This document shows, in pieces, positions 7,658 through 16,885 of a DNA stretch of 64,000 bases. A program made the position numbers and the translations under genes. The stretch comes from Tsukamurella sp040611135. Its GTDB lineage: Bacteria; Actinomycetota; Actinomycetes; Mycobacteriales; Mycobacteriaceae. Numbering within the stretch: position 1 is the first letter of the stretch; every line of letters begins with the position of its first letter. Under the pieces are notes generated by a model. That model made no database searches. It had not been told where the DNA came from and was given only the letters and a program-made list of their open reading frames with translations. Location of the stretch: contig NZ_JBEXNL010000001.1 of NCBI RefSeq assembly GCF_040611135.1, positions 1-64,000 on the forward strand, given 5' to 3'.

Positions 7658-8404
7658 ATGGCTGAACTGCACGAGGACCGGCGACGGGCACTGTCGTTCG
7701 GAGCGATCGCGGAGGACTACGACCGGCTCCGGCCCCGGTACAGCGAGGTGACCCTCGACGCGATCGCGACGGGCGGTTCGGCCCTCGACGTCGGCGCCGG
7801 GACGGGGATCCTCGCCCGCCAACTGCGGGACCGGGGCATGGACGTCCTGGCCGTGGAGCCCGACGGTGCCATGGCCGCCCTCGCGCGGACCACCGGCGTG
7901 CCGGCCGAGGTCGCCACCTTCGAGGAGTGGGACGACCGCGGCCGCACCTTCGACCTCATCACGTTCGGGCAGTCCTTCCACTGGGTGGACGCGGACCGTG
8001 CGATCCCACGCTTCCTGGAGTTGCTCAACCCGGGCGGGCGCGTGGTCCTGCTGTGGAACAAGCTCCGGCCGACGTCACCGCCCAACGACGACCTCCGCGC
8101 CGCGAGCAGCGACTACGTGAACGTCGAGGCCGCCGGCGCGGGTACCCCGCACGACCAGATGTTCAGGATGGCCGCGCTGACGAAGAGATTCGAGGACGCG
8201 GGCTTCACCGTGACCGAGCGTGAGGACGACTGGACCGAGACGCAGCCCAAGGAGCGGTGGCTCGACCTCGTCTTCACGTACTCGTCGCACTCAACCCTGC
8301 CGGGCGATCGCCGGTCCGCCCTGCGCGCCGCGCTCGCCGAGGTCATCGGCGATCGTGACGTCGAGCTCACCGCCGGCACGACCGCCCTCATCGCCACCCG
8401 GTAG
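7658..8404 (+). CDS. Class I SAM-dependent methyltransferase
   Basis: Methyltransferase of unknown substrate, 248 residues. Motif I is ALDVGAGTGILARQL with the acidic motif II VLAVEPDG; TFDLITFGQSFHWVD and LNPGGRVVLLWNK are typical of the UbiE/Methyltransf_11 group, and the N-terminus FGAIAEDYDRLRPRYS is characteristic of these enzymes. ATG at 7658. The last 114 bases overlap the 3' end of the convergent EamA gene. Confidence 0.85.
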   Translation: MAELHEDRRRALSFGAIAEDYDRLRPRYSEVTLDAIATGGSALDVGAGTGILARQLRDRGMDVLAVEPDGAMAALARTTGVPAEVATFEEWDDRGRTFDLITFGQSFHWVDADRAIPRFLELLNPGGRVVLLWNKLRPTSPPNDDLRAASSDYVNVEAAGAGTPHDQMFRMAALTKRFEDAGFTVTEREDDWTETQPKERWLDLVFTYSSHSTLPGDRRSALRAALAEVIGDRDVELTAGTTALIATR

Positions 8405-9286
8405 CGGAGCGGGCTTGCGCAGCATCCCGAGCAGGCATCCGGCGATGACGATGGCGGCGCCGGCCAGGGCGAGAGCCGTCGGGTGCTCGCCGAGCACGAC
8501 CGCGCTCGCCGCGATACCGACGACGGGGACCAGGAGCGTCGCCGGCGCCACGGTCGACGCGGGGTAGCGGGCCATCAGCGCGCCCCACAGCCCGTATCCG
8601 ACGACGGTGCTCATGAGCGCGATGTACGCAACGCCCAGGAGTGCGAGGCGACCCGACGCACCGTCGAGGCTGTGCGCCAGGGCCTTCCAGCCCGTGGTGG
8701 GTCCCTCGACCGCGGCGCTGAGCGCCAGCATGGGCAGGGGCGGGATGACCGACATCCACAGGGTGAACCGGAAGGGCTCCGACGGCGCCGCGAGCCGCTG
8801 TCCGATGTTGCCGAACGCCCAGCTCAGGCCGCCCAAGAGGGTGAGGACGACGCCGAGCACGCCGACCCCGGACGCGGCGTCGGCGCGGTCGGCGATGATC
8901 AGCACCATGCCGACGACGGCGATCCCGATTCCCGCGACCTGTCGGATGGTCAGCTTCTCGTGCAGCAGGGCCGCGCCGAGCAGCACGGTGAACGGTGCCG
9001 ACGACTGCAACACGAGGGAGGCCAGCCCCGTGGGCATGCCGATGTGCATGGCGGTGAACAGCAGCCCGAACTGGAAGGTGCCCGAGCCGAGGCCGTAGAG
9101 CACGAGCCACTTCACGGGGCCCTTCGGCGGCCGCACGAACAGCAGGACGGGGATCGCGAGCACGAGGAAGCGCAGGGCGCCCAGGAACAGAGGTGGGAAG
9201 TAGTCCAGGCCGTAGCGGATCGCCAGGAAGTTCAGTCCCCACAGCACGACGACGGTGAGGGCGACGAGGCGATCACGGGGGCTCAT
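8291..9286 (-). CDS. EamA/DMT family transporter
   Basis: Ten-helix drug/metabolite transporter with two EamA repeats (first TALTVVVLWGLNFLAIRYG-like segment at residues 8-25, second starting near GVVLTLLGGLSWAFGNIGQR). Probably exports an amino acid or other small metabolite; substrate unknown. 331 residues from ATG 9286. The hydrophilic tail beyond about residue 290 extends 114 bases into the opposite-strand methyltransferase gene, an unusually long convergent overlap. Upstream 9287-9423 holds no gene. Confidence 0.85.
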   Translation of the reverse strand: MSPRDRLVALTVVVLWGLNFLAIRYGLDYFPPLFLGALRFLVLAIPVLLFVRPPKGPVKWLVLYGLGSGTFQFGLLFTAMHIGMPTGLASLVLQSSAPFTVLLGAALLHEKLTIRQVAGIGIAVVGMVLIIADRADAASGVGVLGVVLTLLGGLSWAFGNIGQRLAAPSEPFRFTLWMSVIPPLPMLALSAAVEGPTTGWKALAHSLDGASGRLALLGVAYIALMSTVVGYGLWGALMARYPASTVAPATLLVPVVGIAASAVVLGEHPTALALAGAAIVIAGCLLGMLRKPAPLPGGDEGGRAGGELDVTIADDLGERGAQGGPAIARQG

Positions 9287-9423
9287 GGCTTCCACTGTCC
9301 CGGCGGGCGAGCGGAAGCACAATCGAATACTTCTTGATCAACCATGTAGTCGTGCTACACGGACTTGGAATCATGCGGCGTGCATGCCTGCCTCCCGCCC
9401 CGAGTCGCGGCTAGCGTCGCGGA

Positions 9424-10146
9424 ATGACCTTCGAACTGCGCGATCGCACCGTCGTCCTCATCGGGGGAGGCAGCGGAATCGGCCTCGCCGTCGCCCGGCG
9501 CGTGATCGCCGACGGTGCCCGGGTCGTCCTGGGCGGCCGCTCGCGGGAGCGGCTCGACGGTGCCGTCGCCGAGCTCGGGCCCGCCGCCCGGGCGCGGACC
9601 GTCGACACCGCGGATCCCGCGTCCGTGGAGGACTTCTTCGCGGACATCGACGAGGTGGACGCCCTGTTGACGACCGCGGCCACCTACACGGTGGGTACCT
9701 TCAAGGATCTCGACCCCGACGCCGCGCGCAGCCCGTTCGAGTCGAAGTTCTGGGGCCAGTACCGCGTGGTCAAGGCGGCCTTACCGAGGCTCACCGCCGA
9801 CGCCGCGGTCGTCCTCGTCTCCGGCGCCGCCAGCGTTCGGCCCGCGGGTCCGGCGGCGCCCTATATCGCCGCGAACGCCGCGATCGAGGGGCTCGCGCGC
9901 GGCCTGGCCGTGGAGCTGGCGCCGGTGCGGGTCACCGCGGTCGCGCCGGGCACCGTCGACGGGAACCTGTGGGCGGGGCGGCCCGATGAGGCCCGGGACG
10001 CGGCGTTCGCGCACATCCGCCGCGAGGCGGTACTCGGCAGGCCCGGAACCGAGGACGAGATCGCCGCCGCGGTCGTCCACCTGTTCACGAACACGTACAC
10101 CACGGGCTCGACGCTGTACGTCGACGGTGGATACGCCCTGCGCTGA
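9424..10146 (+). CDS. SDR-family protein lacking the catalytic lysine
   Basis: Rossmann-fold short-chain dehydrogenase/reductase, 240 residues, with nucleotide motif GGGSGIG at residues 14-20. The active site is altered: the usual NNAG is replaced by TTAA (83-86), and the YxxxK motif reads YIAAN (Tyr147, Asn151). The Ser (VLVSGAAS) and the C-terminal GSTLYVDGGY of true SDRs remain. It may bind a nucleotide without normal dehydrogenase activity. A LysR gene begins 22 bases downstream on the same strand. Confidence 0.85.
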   Translation: MTFELRDRTVVLIGGGSGIGLAVARRVIADGARVVLGGRSRERLDGAVAELGPAARARTVDTADPASVEDFFADIDEVDALLTTAATYTVGTFKDLDPDAARSPFESKFWGQYRVVKAALPRLTADAAVVLVSGAASVRPAGPAAPYIAANAAIEGLARGLAVELAPVRVTAVAPGTVDGNLWAGRPDEARDAAFAHIRREAVLGRPGTEDEIAAAVVHLFTNTYTTGSTLYVDGGYALR

Positions 10147-10168
10147 GCCGCGCGTACGCTCACTGCGC

Positions 10169-11062
10169 ATGGACGTCCACCGCCTGCGGATCCTGCGCGA
10201 GCTCGCCGACCGCGGCACGGTCGCCGCGACGGCGCGGGCGATGGACATGACCCCGTCGGCGGTGTCGCAGCAGCTCAAGGTGCTCGCCCGGGAAGCCGGG
10301 GTGGATCTGCTCGAGCCCGACGGCCGGCGCGTGCGGCTCACCGATGCCGGGCTCGCGTTGGTCGTGCGCGCGGAATCGGTGCTGGGCGAACTCGATCGGG
10401 CCCGGGCCGAGATGGATCGCTACCGTTCGACGCCGGTCGGCGTGGTCCGGCTGACCTTGTTCCCGTCCGCCGCCGAACTCCTGCTGCCGGGAGTGCTGCG
10501 CCGGACCGCGGCCGCCGGCGTCCGGGTGGCGGCCGCGGACGTCGACCTGCCGGGGACGGAGCTGCCGGCGATGCTCGCCGACGCGGACGTCGTGGTCGCC
10601 CACCGCGACGAGCGGGCTGCCCCGCTGGGCGGGCCCCGGATCGCCTCTCGCGTCCTGATGCGCGAGCCGATCGACCTGGTCGTGCCCCTCGACCACCCGC
10701 TCGCGGCCGCGGGTCGGGTGGACGCTGCGCAGCTCGCGGATCTCGACTGGATCAGCGTGAACGACGGGTTCCCCGTCGACGACGTCCTCCGCTCGCTCGC
10801 GACCATCACGGGCGTACAACCGCGGGTGGTCCAGCGGATCAACGACTTCCACACCATCCAGGCGATGGTGGCCGCCGATCTCGGCGTGGCGCTCGTCGCC
10901 CGGCATGCCGTGACCCATCCGGGCGTCCGCGGGCTGGAGATCGTCGGCGTGCTCGCCGCCCGCATCCTCGAGGTCGCGATTCGGCCCGGCGCCGAGCGTC
11001 GCCCCGCCGTCGCCGCAGTCCTGCGGGCACTCGACGAGGAGGTCGCCGCGGTCCAGCCGTGA
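10169..11062 (+). CDS. LysR family transcriptional regulator
   Basis: 297 residues with an N-terminal winged HTH (TVAATARAMDMTPSAVSQQL) and a LysR substrate-binding domain (REPIDLVVPLDHPLA, FHTIQAMVAADLGVALVARH). It follows the atypical SDR and precedes an MFS transporter on the same strand; the three may be one unit, with the transporter or SDR as target. Most LysR regulators are divergent from their targets, so the target is uncertain. Confidence 0.88.
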   Translation: MDVHRLRILRELADRGTVAATARAMDMTPSAVSQQLKVLAREAGVDLLEPDGRRVRLTDAGLALVVRAESVLGELDRARAEMDRYRSTPVGVVRLTLFPSAAELLLPGVLRRTAAAGVRVAAADVDLPGTELPAMLADADVVVAHRDERAAPLGGPRIASRVLMREPIDLVVPLDHPLAAAGRVDAAQLADLDWISVNDGFPVDDVLRSLATITGVQPRVVQRINDFHTIQAMVAADLGVALVARHAVTHPGVRGLEIVGVLAARILEVAIRPGAERRPAVAAVLRALDEEVAAVQP

Positions 11063-11090
11063 GCGATTGACGCCGAGACGAATACATCCC

Positions 11091-12377
11091 ATGATTTCAG
11101 GGGTGACCGCCCGCCCGGATTCCGCAGCTCCCGCCGCCCTGCGGGCCGTCGGCGTCCTTACCTGCGCTGCCGCCCTCATCGTGATGGGGGTCTGCCTGCG
11201 GCTGATCTTCGGCAGCTCGTCGGCGGTGCTCGCCGAGATCCGCGACGCCTACGGGCTGAGCGGCGCCGAGGTCGCGCTGCTCACCACCGGCCCGGTCCTG
11301 TGCCTCGGCCTGTTCTCGGCGGCGACGCCCCGCCTGGCTCGCCGGTACACCGCGCCGCTGGTGGCGGCGGTGGCGCTCGCGATGATCGCCGTCGGCAGCG
11401 CGCTGCGGATCCTGCCGAGCTGTCCCGTGCTGCTCGGCGGGACGATGCTGGCCGGCGCGGGGATCGCCGTGGGCAACGTACTCGGTCCCGTTCTCGTGCG
11501 GATCTTCTTCCCACACCGGATCGGCCTCATGACCGGCCTGTTCACTGCGATGGTCTGCGTCTCGACCGGGTTCGCCTCCGCCCTGACGGTGCCCGGCGCC
11601 ACCGCGCTCGGCGGCAGCTGGCGGGGCGCGTTGGCACTCTGGGCGGTCCCCGCGCTCGTCGCGGTCCTCCTGCTGGCCGTGGTGACGGTGCGGTACCTCC
11701 GGTTCCGCCGGAACGTCCCGGAGCCCGACGGTGCCGACGCTCCCGGTGCCGTCCGGACGGTGCTCCGCAGTCCCGTCGCCTGGGCCGTGACCGGCTTCAT
11801 GGGTCTCCAATCGCTTCTGGCCTACGCCCTGATCGGGTGGATCCCCACGATCTACCGCGACCGCGGGCTGTCCGCGGAGACCTCCGGAGCGATGCTCGCC
11901 ATCGGCGGGCTGCTCAGTGTGCTGACTGCGCTGACCTTTCCGCAGTGCGCGGCCGGGCGTAGGGAGCAGCGGATCGTCGCGGTGGCGGCCGTGGCGCTCC
12001 AGGGGATCGGGGTCTTCGGTGTCCTCGCGTTCGGGAACGGAATCGGGGCCTGGGTCGCGAACGTCTTCGTCGGCTTCGGCTTGGGCGCGATGATCTCCCT
12101 GGCGGTGACGATGATGAACCTGCGCGCGGCGACCACCGCCGAGGCGGTCTCGCTGTCGGCGATGTCGCAGACGGTCGGCTACCTGCTCGCCGCGTGGGGA
12201 CCGATGCTCGTGGGAGTGCTGCACGGTGTGCACGGGAACTGGACCCTGCCGCTGATCAGCCTGCTGATCCTCCTGATACCGCTCCTGCTGTGCGGGCTCG
12301 TCGCCGGCGGCGACAGGTCGGTGGGTGCGCCGTCAGCGTTCGGCGACGGTGTGCAGCCCGGCGGGCAGGAAGCGTAG
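11091..12377 (+). CDS. MFS transporter, CynX/NimT-like
   Basis: Twelve-helix major facilitator of about 428 residues. The pattern RLIFGSSSAVLAEIRDAYGLS, the long first periplasmic loop and GNVLGPVLVRIFFPHRIGLM resemble the cyanate/nitroimidazole exporter group (CynX/NimT). Substrate unknown. Start is uncertain: ATG 11091 is used; TTG 11067 and GTG 11103 are in frame. The last 45 bases overlap the convergent TetR gene. Confidence 0.8.
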   Translation: MISGVTARPDSAAPAALRAVGVLTCAAALIVMGVCLRLIFGSSSAVLAEIRDAYGLSGAEVALLTTGPVLCLGLFSAATPRLARRYTAPLVAAVALAMIAVGSALRILPSCPVLLGGTMLAGAGIAVGNVLGPVLVRIFFPHRIGLMTGLFTAMVCVSTGFASALTVPGATALGGSWRGALALWAVPALVAVLLLAVVTVRYLRFRRNVPEPDGADAPGAVRTVLRSPVAWAVTGFMGLQSLLAYALIGWIPTIYRDRGLSAETSGAMLAIGGLLSVLTALTFPQCAAGRREQRIVAVAAVALQGIGVFGVLAFGNGIGAWVANVFVGFGLGAMISLAVTMMNLRAATTAEAVSLSAMSQTVGYLLAAWGPMLVGVLHGVHGNWTLPLISLLILLIPLLLCGLVAGGDRSVGAPSAFGDGVQPGGQEA

Positions 12378-12917
12378 GAGCAGTTCCCGGGCCGCGGCCG
12401 AGTCCCCGTCGACCAGGTGGGTGAGCTGTGCGCCCTCGTAGAGCGCGATGGCGAAGCGGGCGAGCGAGGCGGCGTCGGTCTCCGGGACGAACCGGGCGAG
12501 TGAGCGGGCCAGGCGGTCCCGGATCGCGCGATCACGCTCGGTGAGCCGTGCCGCGGCGGTCTCGTCGCGGGCGGCGAAGATGGTGAACTCGGTGGAGAGC
12601 AGTCCCCAGCGACGCTCCTCCGGATCGTCGGGGGCCGCGGCGATCGCTGCGGCCACGATCGCGTCGTCCAGTGACTCGGCCCCGTCGATCACGGCGGCGA
12701 CGCGTCCGACCTGTCGCTCGGTGTGCCGGTCGAAGAGGGCGAGGAACAGCGCCTCCTTGCCGGAGAAGTTCGAGTAGAAGGCGCCGCGGGACAACTCCGC
12801 GCGGCGGCAGATCTCGTCCATCGACGCAGCGTGATAGCCGCGTTCGGCGAACACGTCCAGGCCCGCGTCGAGGAACCGCTCCACGCTGCGGGCGCGGGTC
12901 TGCTCGCCCTTGGCCAT
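12333..12917 (-). CDS. TetR family transcriptional regulator
   Basis: 194 residues with a typical TetR HTH (DVFAERGYHAASMDEICRRA followed by ELSRGAFYSNFSGKEALFL). It is divergent from the FAD-dependent dehydrogenase at 13011, and a palindrome (12976-12988) in the 93-bp gap is its likely operator, so it probably represses itself and the dehydrogenase-SDR pair. ATG 12917 gives the standard N-terminus AKGEQTRARS. Confidence 0.88.
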   Translation of the reverse strand: MAKGEQTRARSVERFLDAGLDVFAERGYHAASMDEICRRAELSRGAFYSNFSGKEALFLALFDRHTERQVGRVAAVIDGAESLDDAIVAAAIAAAPDDPEERRWGLLSTEFTIFAARDETAAARLTERDRAIRDRLARSLARFVPETDAASLARFAIALYEGAQLTHLVDGDSAAARELLLRFLPAGLHTVAER

Positions 12918-12975
12918 CGCTCGTCCTCTCGTTGACGCGGGGTGTGATGCGTGCCATGCTAGCGATAAATAGAAC

Positions 12976-12988
12976 AACCAGTCTAGTT
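12976..12988. promoter_or_regulatory. Candidate TetR operator
   Basis: AACCAGTCTAGTT is an imperfect palindrome (AAC.AG.CT.GTT) in the divergent promoter region between the TetR gene and the flavin dehydrogenase. Half-sites AAC/GTT resemble those of actinobacterial KstR-type TetR regulators. Assignment is by position and symmetry only. Confidence 0.5.
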
Positions 12989-13010
12989 ATGGGTATCGAG
13001 AGGTGGACGC

Positions 13011-14729
13011 ATGACCGAGGAGTCATCGACGGGGCCGGCCGGCTTCGCGCCCGACGCGATCGTGGTGGGGGCGGGCCTGGCCGGCCTCGTCGCGGCGTAC
13101 GAGCTGTCCCGGGTGGGCCGGCGGGTGCTGATCCTCGACCAGGAGAACCGGAACAACCTCGGCGGCCAGGCCTTCTGGAGTCTCGGTGGGCTGTTCCTGG
13201 TCGATTCGCCCGAGCAGCGGCGCCTCGGCATCAAGGATTCCTTCGACCTCGCGTGGCAGGACTGGACGGGCTCCGCGGGCTTCGACCGCGATGACGAGGA
13301 CCACTGGCCCAGGCGATGGGCCCGCGCCTACGTCGAGTTCGCGACGCACCGCAAGCGTGATTACCTGCGGGGCCTCGGGCTCGGCTTCACCCCCGTGGTC
13401 GGCTGGGCGGAGCGCGGCGGCGGCGCGGCCGACGGACACGGCAATTCCGTCCCGCGGTTCCATCTCACCTGGGGAACCGGGCCCGAGGTCGTGCGCGTGT
13501 TCCGCGAGCCCGTCGAGCGGGCGGAGCGGCAGGGCCTGGTGCGCTTCGCCTTCCGGCACCGGGTCGACGAATTGCTGCGCGACGACGACGGCGCGATCGT
13601 CGGCGTGCGGGGCGCCGTCCTGGAGCCCTCCGACCTCGACCGCGGCGTCGCCAGCGGCCGGGAGGTGATCGGGGAGTTCGCGTTCCGTGCCCCGACGGTG
13701 CTCGTCACCTCCGGTGGCATCGGACACAACTTCGAGCTCATGCGGCAGTACTGGCCGACGGAGCGGCTCGGCCCCTTCCCGGAGCACATGATCGCGGGCG
13801 TGCCGGCGCACGTCGACGGTCGCATGCTGGCGATCTCCGAGGAGGCGGGCGCGAACATCGTCAACCGCGACCGGGTGTGGGCCTACACGGAGGGCATCCA
13901 CAACTGGGACCCGATCTGGCCGAACCACGCGATCCGCATCATCCCCGGGCCGTCGTCGCTGTGGTTCGACGCGAACGGCAACCGCTTCGCCGCTCCGAAC
14001 TTCCCCGGCTTCGATACCAATTCGACGATGAAGGCGATCCTCGACACCGGCTACGACTACTCGTGGTTCGTCCTCACCGAGTCGATCATCGAGAAGGAGT
14101 TCGCACTGTCGGGCTCCGAGCAGAACCCGGACATCACCGAGAAGGACCTGAAACTGGCTCTGGGCCGGGTGAAGTCGAAGGGTGCGCCCGGCCCCGTCGA
14201 GGCGTTCAAGCAGCACGGCGAGGACTTCGTCGTGGCCGACACCCTCGAGGGACTGGTCGAAGGCATGAACGGCCTCGGCCGCGGCGGGCACGTCGACCTC
14301 GACCACCTCCGTCGCCAGATCGAGGCGCGCGACCGCGAGGTCGCCAACTCCTTCAGCAAGGACGCCCAGCTGCAGGCGATGCACAACGCGCGGAACTACC
14401 TGGGCGACAAGGTGGTGCGGGTCGCGAAGCCGCACCGCATCCTGGACCCGGCGCACGGGCCGCTCATCGCCGTCCGCTTGAACATTCTCTCCCGCAAGAC
14501 CCTGGGCGGGCTCGAGACGGATCTGAAGGCGCGCGTCCTCGGGACCGACGGTGCGCCCGTCCCCGGCCTGTATGCCGCGGGTGAGGTCGCCGGGTTCGGC
14601 GGCGGCGGGGTGCACGGCTACAACGCGCTGGAGGGCACGTTCCTCGGCGGGTGCATATTCTCGGGGATGACGGCGGGCCGCGCAGCGGCGGCCGCCACCG
14701 GCGGACGAACGGGGAACGGACATGACTGA
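13011..14729 (+). CDS. FAD-binding dehydrogenase (KstD/fumarate-reductase-like flavoprotein)
   Basis: 572-residue flavoprotein of the FAD_binding_2 family. N-terminal Rossmann motif AIVVGAGLAGLVAAYELS with ILDQE as the ribose-binding acid; C-terminal FAD motif GLYAAGEVAGFGGGGVHGYN. Members include 3-ketosteroid delta-1-dehydrogenases and the mycobacterial Rv0785-type proteins, to which this sequence looks closest (NLGGQAFWSLGGLFLVDSPE). Substrate unknown; a steroid or other hydrophobic ring compound is an inference. Overlaps the following SDR gene by 8 bases. Confidence 0.85.
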   Translation: MTEESSTGPAGFAPDAIVVGAGLAGLVAAYELSRVGRRVLILDQENRNNLGGQAFWSLGGLFLVDSPEQRRLGIKDSFDLAWQDWTGSAGFDRDDEDHWPRRWARAYVEFATHRKRDYLRGLGLGFTPVVGWAERGGGAADGHGNSVPRFHLTWGTGPEVVRVFREPVERAERQGLVRFAFRHRVDELLRDDDGAIVGVRGAVLEPSDLDRGVASGREVIGEFAFRAPTVLVTSGGIGHNFELMRQYWPTERLGPFPEHMIAGVPAHVDGRMLAISEEAGANIVNRDRVWAYTEGIHNWDPIWPNHAIRIIPGPSSLWFDANGNRFAAPNFPGFDTNSTMKAILDTGYDYSWFVLTESIIEKEFALSGSEQNPDITEKDLKLALGRVKSKGAPGPVEAFKQHGEDFVVADTLEGLVEGMNGLGRGGHVDLDHLRRQIEARDREVANSFSKDAQLQAMHNARNYLGDKVVRVAKPHRILDPAHGPLIAVRLNILSRKTLGGLETDLKARVLGTDGAPVPGLYAAGEVAGFGGGGVHGYNALEGTFLGGCIFSGMTAGRAAAAATGGRTGNGHD

Positions 14730-15528
14730 GCGGACGGCACTGGTGACGGGGGCATCGTCGGGCATCGGGTACGAGACGGCGAAGCTGCTCGCGCAGAAGG
14801 GTTACCGGGTGCTCGGTACCAGCCGGAACCCCGACACGGTCCCCGCCGACAAGCGGATCTCCGGTGTCGAGTACCTGGCGCTGGACCTGGCCGACCGCGC
14901 ATCGATCACGGAGTGCGCCGCCGCGGCCGGCGCCGTCGATGTCGTGGTCAACAACGCCGGTGAGAGTCAGTCCGGGCCGCTCGAGGAACTGCCCGCCGAC
15001 GCGGTGGACCGGCTGTTCCAGACGAACGTCTTCGGTGCGGTCCAGCTCACCCAGCGCCTGCTGCCCGCGATGCGCGAGGGGAGCTACGGCAGGGTGATCA
15101 TGGTCGGGTCGATGCTCGCGAGTTTCCCTCTCGCGTACCGCGGCTCGTACGTCGCTGCGAAGGCCGCCCTCAAGGGCTTCGCCTCGGCTGCGCGGCAGGA
15201 GCTCTCGCCGTTCGGCGTGTGGGTGTCCACCGTCGAACCGGGTTCGATCGCCACCGGCATCGGCGAGCGTCGCACCAAATACGTCGCGGACGATTCCGTG
15301 TACCGCACCGACTTCGACACGATGATCGAGAACCTCGACGCGAACGAGCGGGCGGGTATCATGCCGGCGCAGGTGGCGGAGGTCATCGTCAAGGCGGTCG
15401 AGGCGGAGCGACCCCGCGAGTTCTACGCGGTGGGCAGCAATGCGCCCCTGGTCTTCCTGCTCAAGCGGCTGGTGCCGGTCGAGGTCGTCTCGTCGATCGT
15501 GGCCCGTCGGCACGGCCTCAAGCGATAG
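14722..15528 (+). CDS. Short-chain dehydrogenase/reductase
   Basis: Classical SDR of 268 residues with all key elements: TGASSGIG (10-17), NNAG (77-80), Ser130, Tyr143 and Lys147 (YVAAK). SRNPDTV after the second strand suggests NADP(H). Translationally coupled to the flavin dehydrogenase, so the two may act on the same substrate (dehydrogenation plus ketone/alcohol interconversion). A hairpin terminator follows at 15564. Confidence 0.9.
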   Translation: MTERTALVTGASSGIGYETAKLLAQKGYRVLGTSRNPDTVPADKRISGVEYLALDLADRASITECAAAAGAVDVVVNNAGESQSGPLEELPADAVDRLFQTNVFGAVQLTQRLLPAMREGSYGRVIMVGSMLASFPLAYRGSYVAAKAALKGFASAARQELSPFGVWVSTVEPGSIATGIGERRTKYVADDSVYRTDFDTMIENLDANERAGIMPAQVAEVIVKAVEAERPREFYAVGSNAPLVFLLKRLVPVEVVSSIVARRHGLKR

Positions 15529-15563
15529 GTCCCGGGGCCACGGGACATCCGTCCCTGGCGGCG

Positions 15564-15600
15564 AAGGGCTACTACTACATAACGTCGTAGTAGCCCTTTC
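15564..15600 (+). terminator. Hairpin between the SDR gene and the flavohemoglobin gene
   Basis: AAGGGCTACTAC (15564-15575) pairs perfectly with GTAGTAGCCCTT (15587-15598); after one mismatch the stem continues for two more pairs around a short loop. TTTCTGT follows. It can terminate the upstream dehydrogenase-SDR unit. It also lies only 25 bases before the flavohemoglobin start, so it could act as an operator or attenuator for that gene. Confidence 0.7.
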
Positions 15601-15624
15601 TGTCAGCCCGAGGACCGATGCCCA

Positions 15625-16791
15625 ATGCTCACCGAACCCCAGCGCTCCGTCATCCGCGACACCCTGCCCGCCGTCGGCGGCGCGATCGACGAGATCACCC
15701 CGAACTTCTACCGCCGCTTGTTCGCTGCGCATCCCGAGTTGGAACGCGACCTGTTCAATCGGGGCAACCAAGCAGTGGGCGCGCAGCAGCGCTCGCTCGC
15801 AGCGTCGATCGCGATGTACGCCACCGCTGTCGTCGACGACGAGGTCTCCGCGCGGACCATGCTCGAACGCGTCGCGAACAAGCACGCCTCCCTGGGCGTC
15901 GCGCCGGATCAGTACCCGGTCGTGTACGCGCACCTGTTCGGCGCCATCGCCGAGGTGCTCGGGGCGGCTGTCACACCGGCGGTGGCCGAGGCCTGGACGG
16001 CGCTGTACTGGCAGCTCGCCGACGAGCTCATCGCCATCGAGCAGGGGCTCTACGCGGCGGCCGCGATCACGCCGGAAACGGTGTGGCGCACCGTCGTCGT
16101 GGCGGAGCGGCAGCAGGAGACCCCGCGCACCGTGGCCTTCGTCCTGGCGGATCCGTCCGGGGCTCCGCTTCCGGACTTCCTTCCCGGACAGTACATCTCG
16201 GTCGCTGTCCGCCTGCCCGACGGTGCCCGCCAGATCCGCCAGTACAGTCTCTCCGGCGCCGGAGAGGGCCGGTGGCGGGTCGGGGTCCGGCGTGACGGCG
16301 AGGTGTCCTCGCACCTGCACGAGTACGCGTTCGAGGGGGTCGAGCTGCAGGTCTCCCCGCCCTTCGGCGATATCGTGCTGGACAGCGATCCGGCGACGCC
16401 GTTGGTCCTGGTGTCGGCGGGCATCGGCATCACGCCGGTGCTCGGCATGCTCTACCACCTCGCGGAGGAGGAGGGCAGCCGGCGGGTCGTCGTCGCGCAC
16501 GCCGACCGCACGCGAGCGACGCATGCGCACCGGACCGAGCTCGCGGAGCTGGTCGCCCGGATCCCGGGTGCCGAGCTGCACACGTGGTACGACGACCTCC
16601 CGGACGGCTATCCGTTGGCGGAGGGGGAGTCCCGCGGTCGCATCGACCTGTCCGGGGTGGAGATCCCCGGCGATGCGAACGCGTACCTGTGCGGACCGCT
16701 GCCCTTCATGTCGGGGACGGCCGATCAGCTCGAGGTCGCGGGCCTACCGCGGGAGCGCGTGTGGTTCGAGGCGTTCACGCCGTCGGTATGA
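15625..16791 (+). CDS. hmp: Flavohemoglobin (nitric oxide dioxygenase)
   Basis: Converts NO and O2 to nitrate using NAD(P)H. Globin domain (1-140) with distal Tyr29 (NFYRRLF) and proximal His87 (ANKHASLGV); FAD domain with RQYSLSGAG; NAD domain with SAGIGITPVLGML and the C-terminal WFEAFTPSV. 388 residues, normal for bacterial Hmp. ATG 15625 has GAGGA 10 bases upstream; an ATG at 15618 is in another frame. Confidence 0.93.
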   Translation: MLTEPQRSVIRDTLPAVGGAIDEITPNFYRRLFAAHPELERDLFNRGNQAVGAQQRSLAASIAMYATAVVDDEVSARTMLERVANKHASLGVAPDQYPVVYAHLFGAIAEVLGAAVTPAVAEAWTALYWQLADELIAIEQGLYAAAAITPETVWRTVVVAERQQETPRTVAFVLADPSGAPLPDFLPGQYISVAVRLPDGARQIRQYSLSGAGEGRWRVGVRRDGEVSSHLHEYAFEGVELQVSPPFGDIVLDSDPATPLVLVSAGIGITPVLGMLYHLAEEEGSRRVVVAHADRTRATHAHRTELAELVARIPGAELHTWYDDLPDGYPLAEGESRGRIDLSGVEIPGDANAYLCGPLPFMSGTADQLEVAGLPRERVWFEAFTPSV

Positions 16792-16885
16792 CCGAATCCC
16801 AGGTGAGTCGGGGGCGGCCCCCAGGTGCCTGACAGGCGGGCGGTCGACGGTGGGTGGCTCAGTCCACTGATCGAAGGAAGTACCC

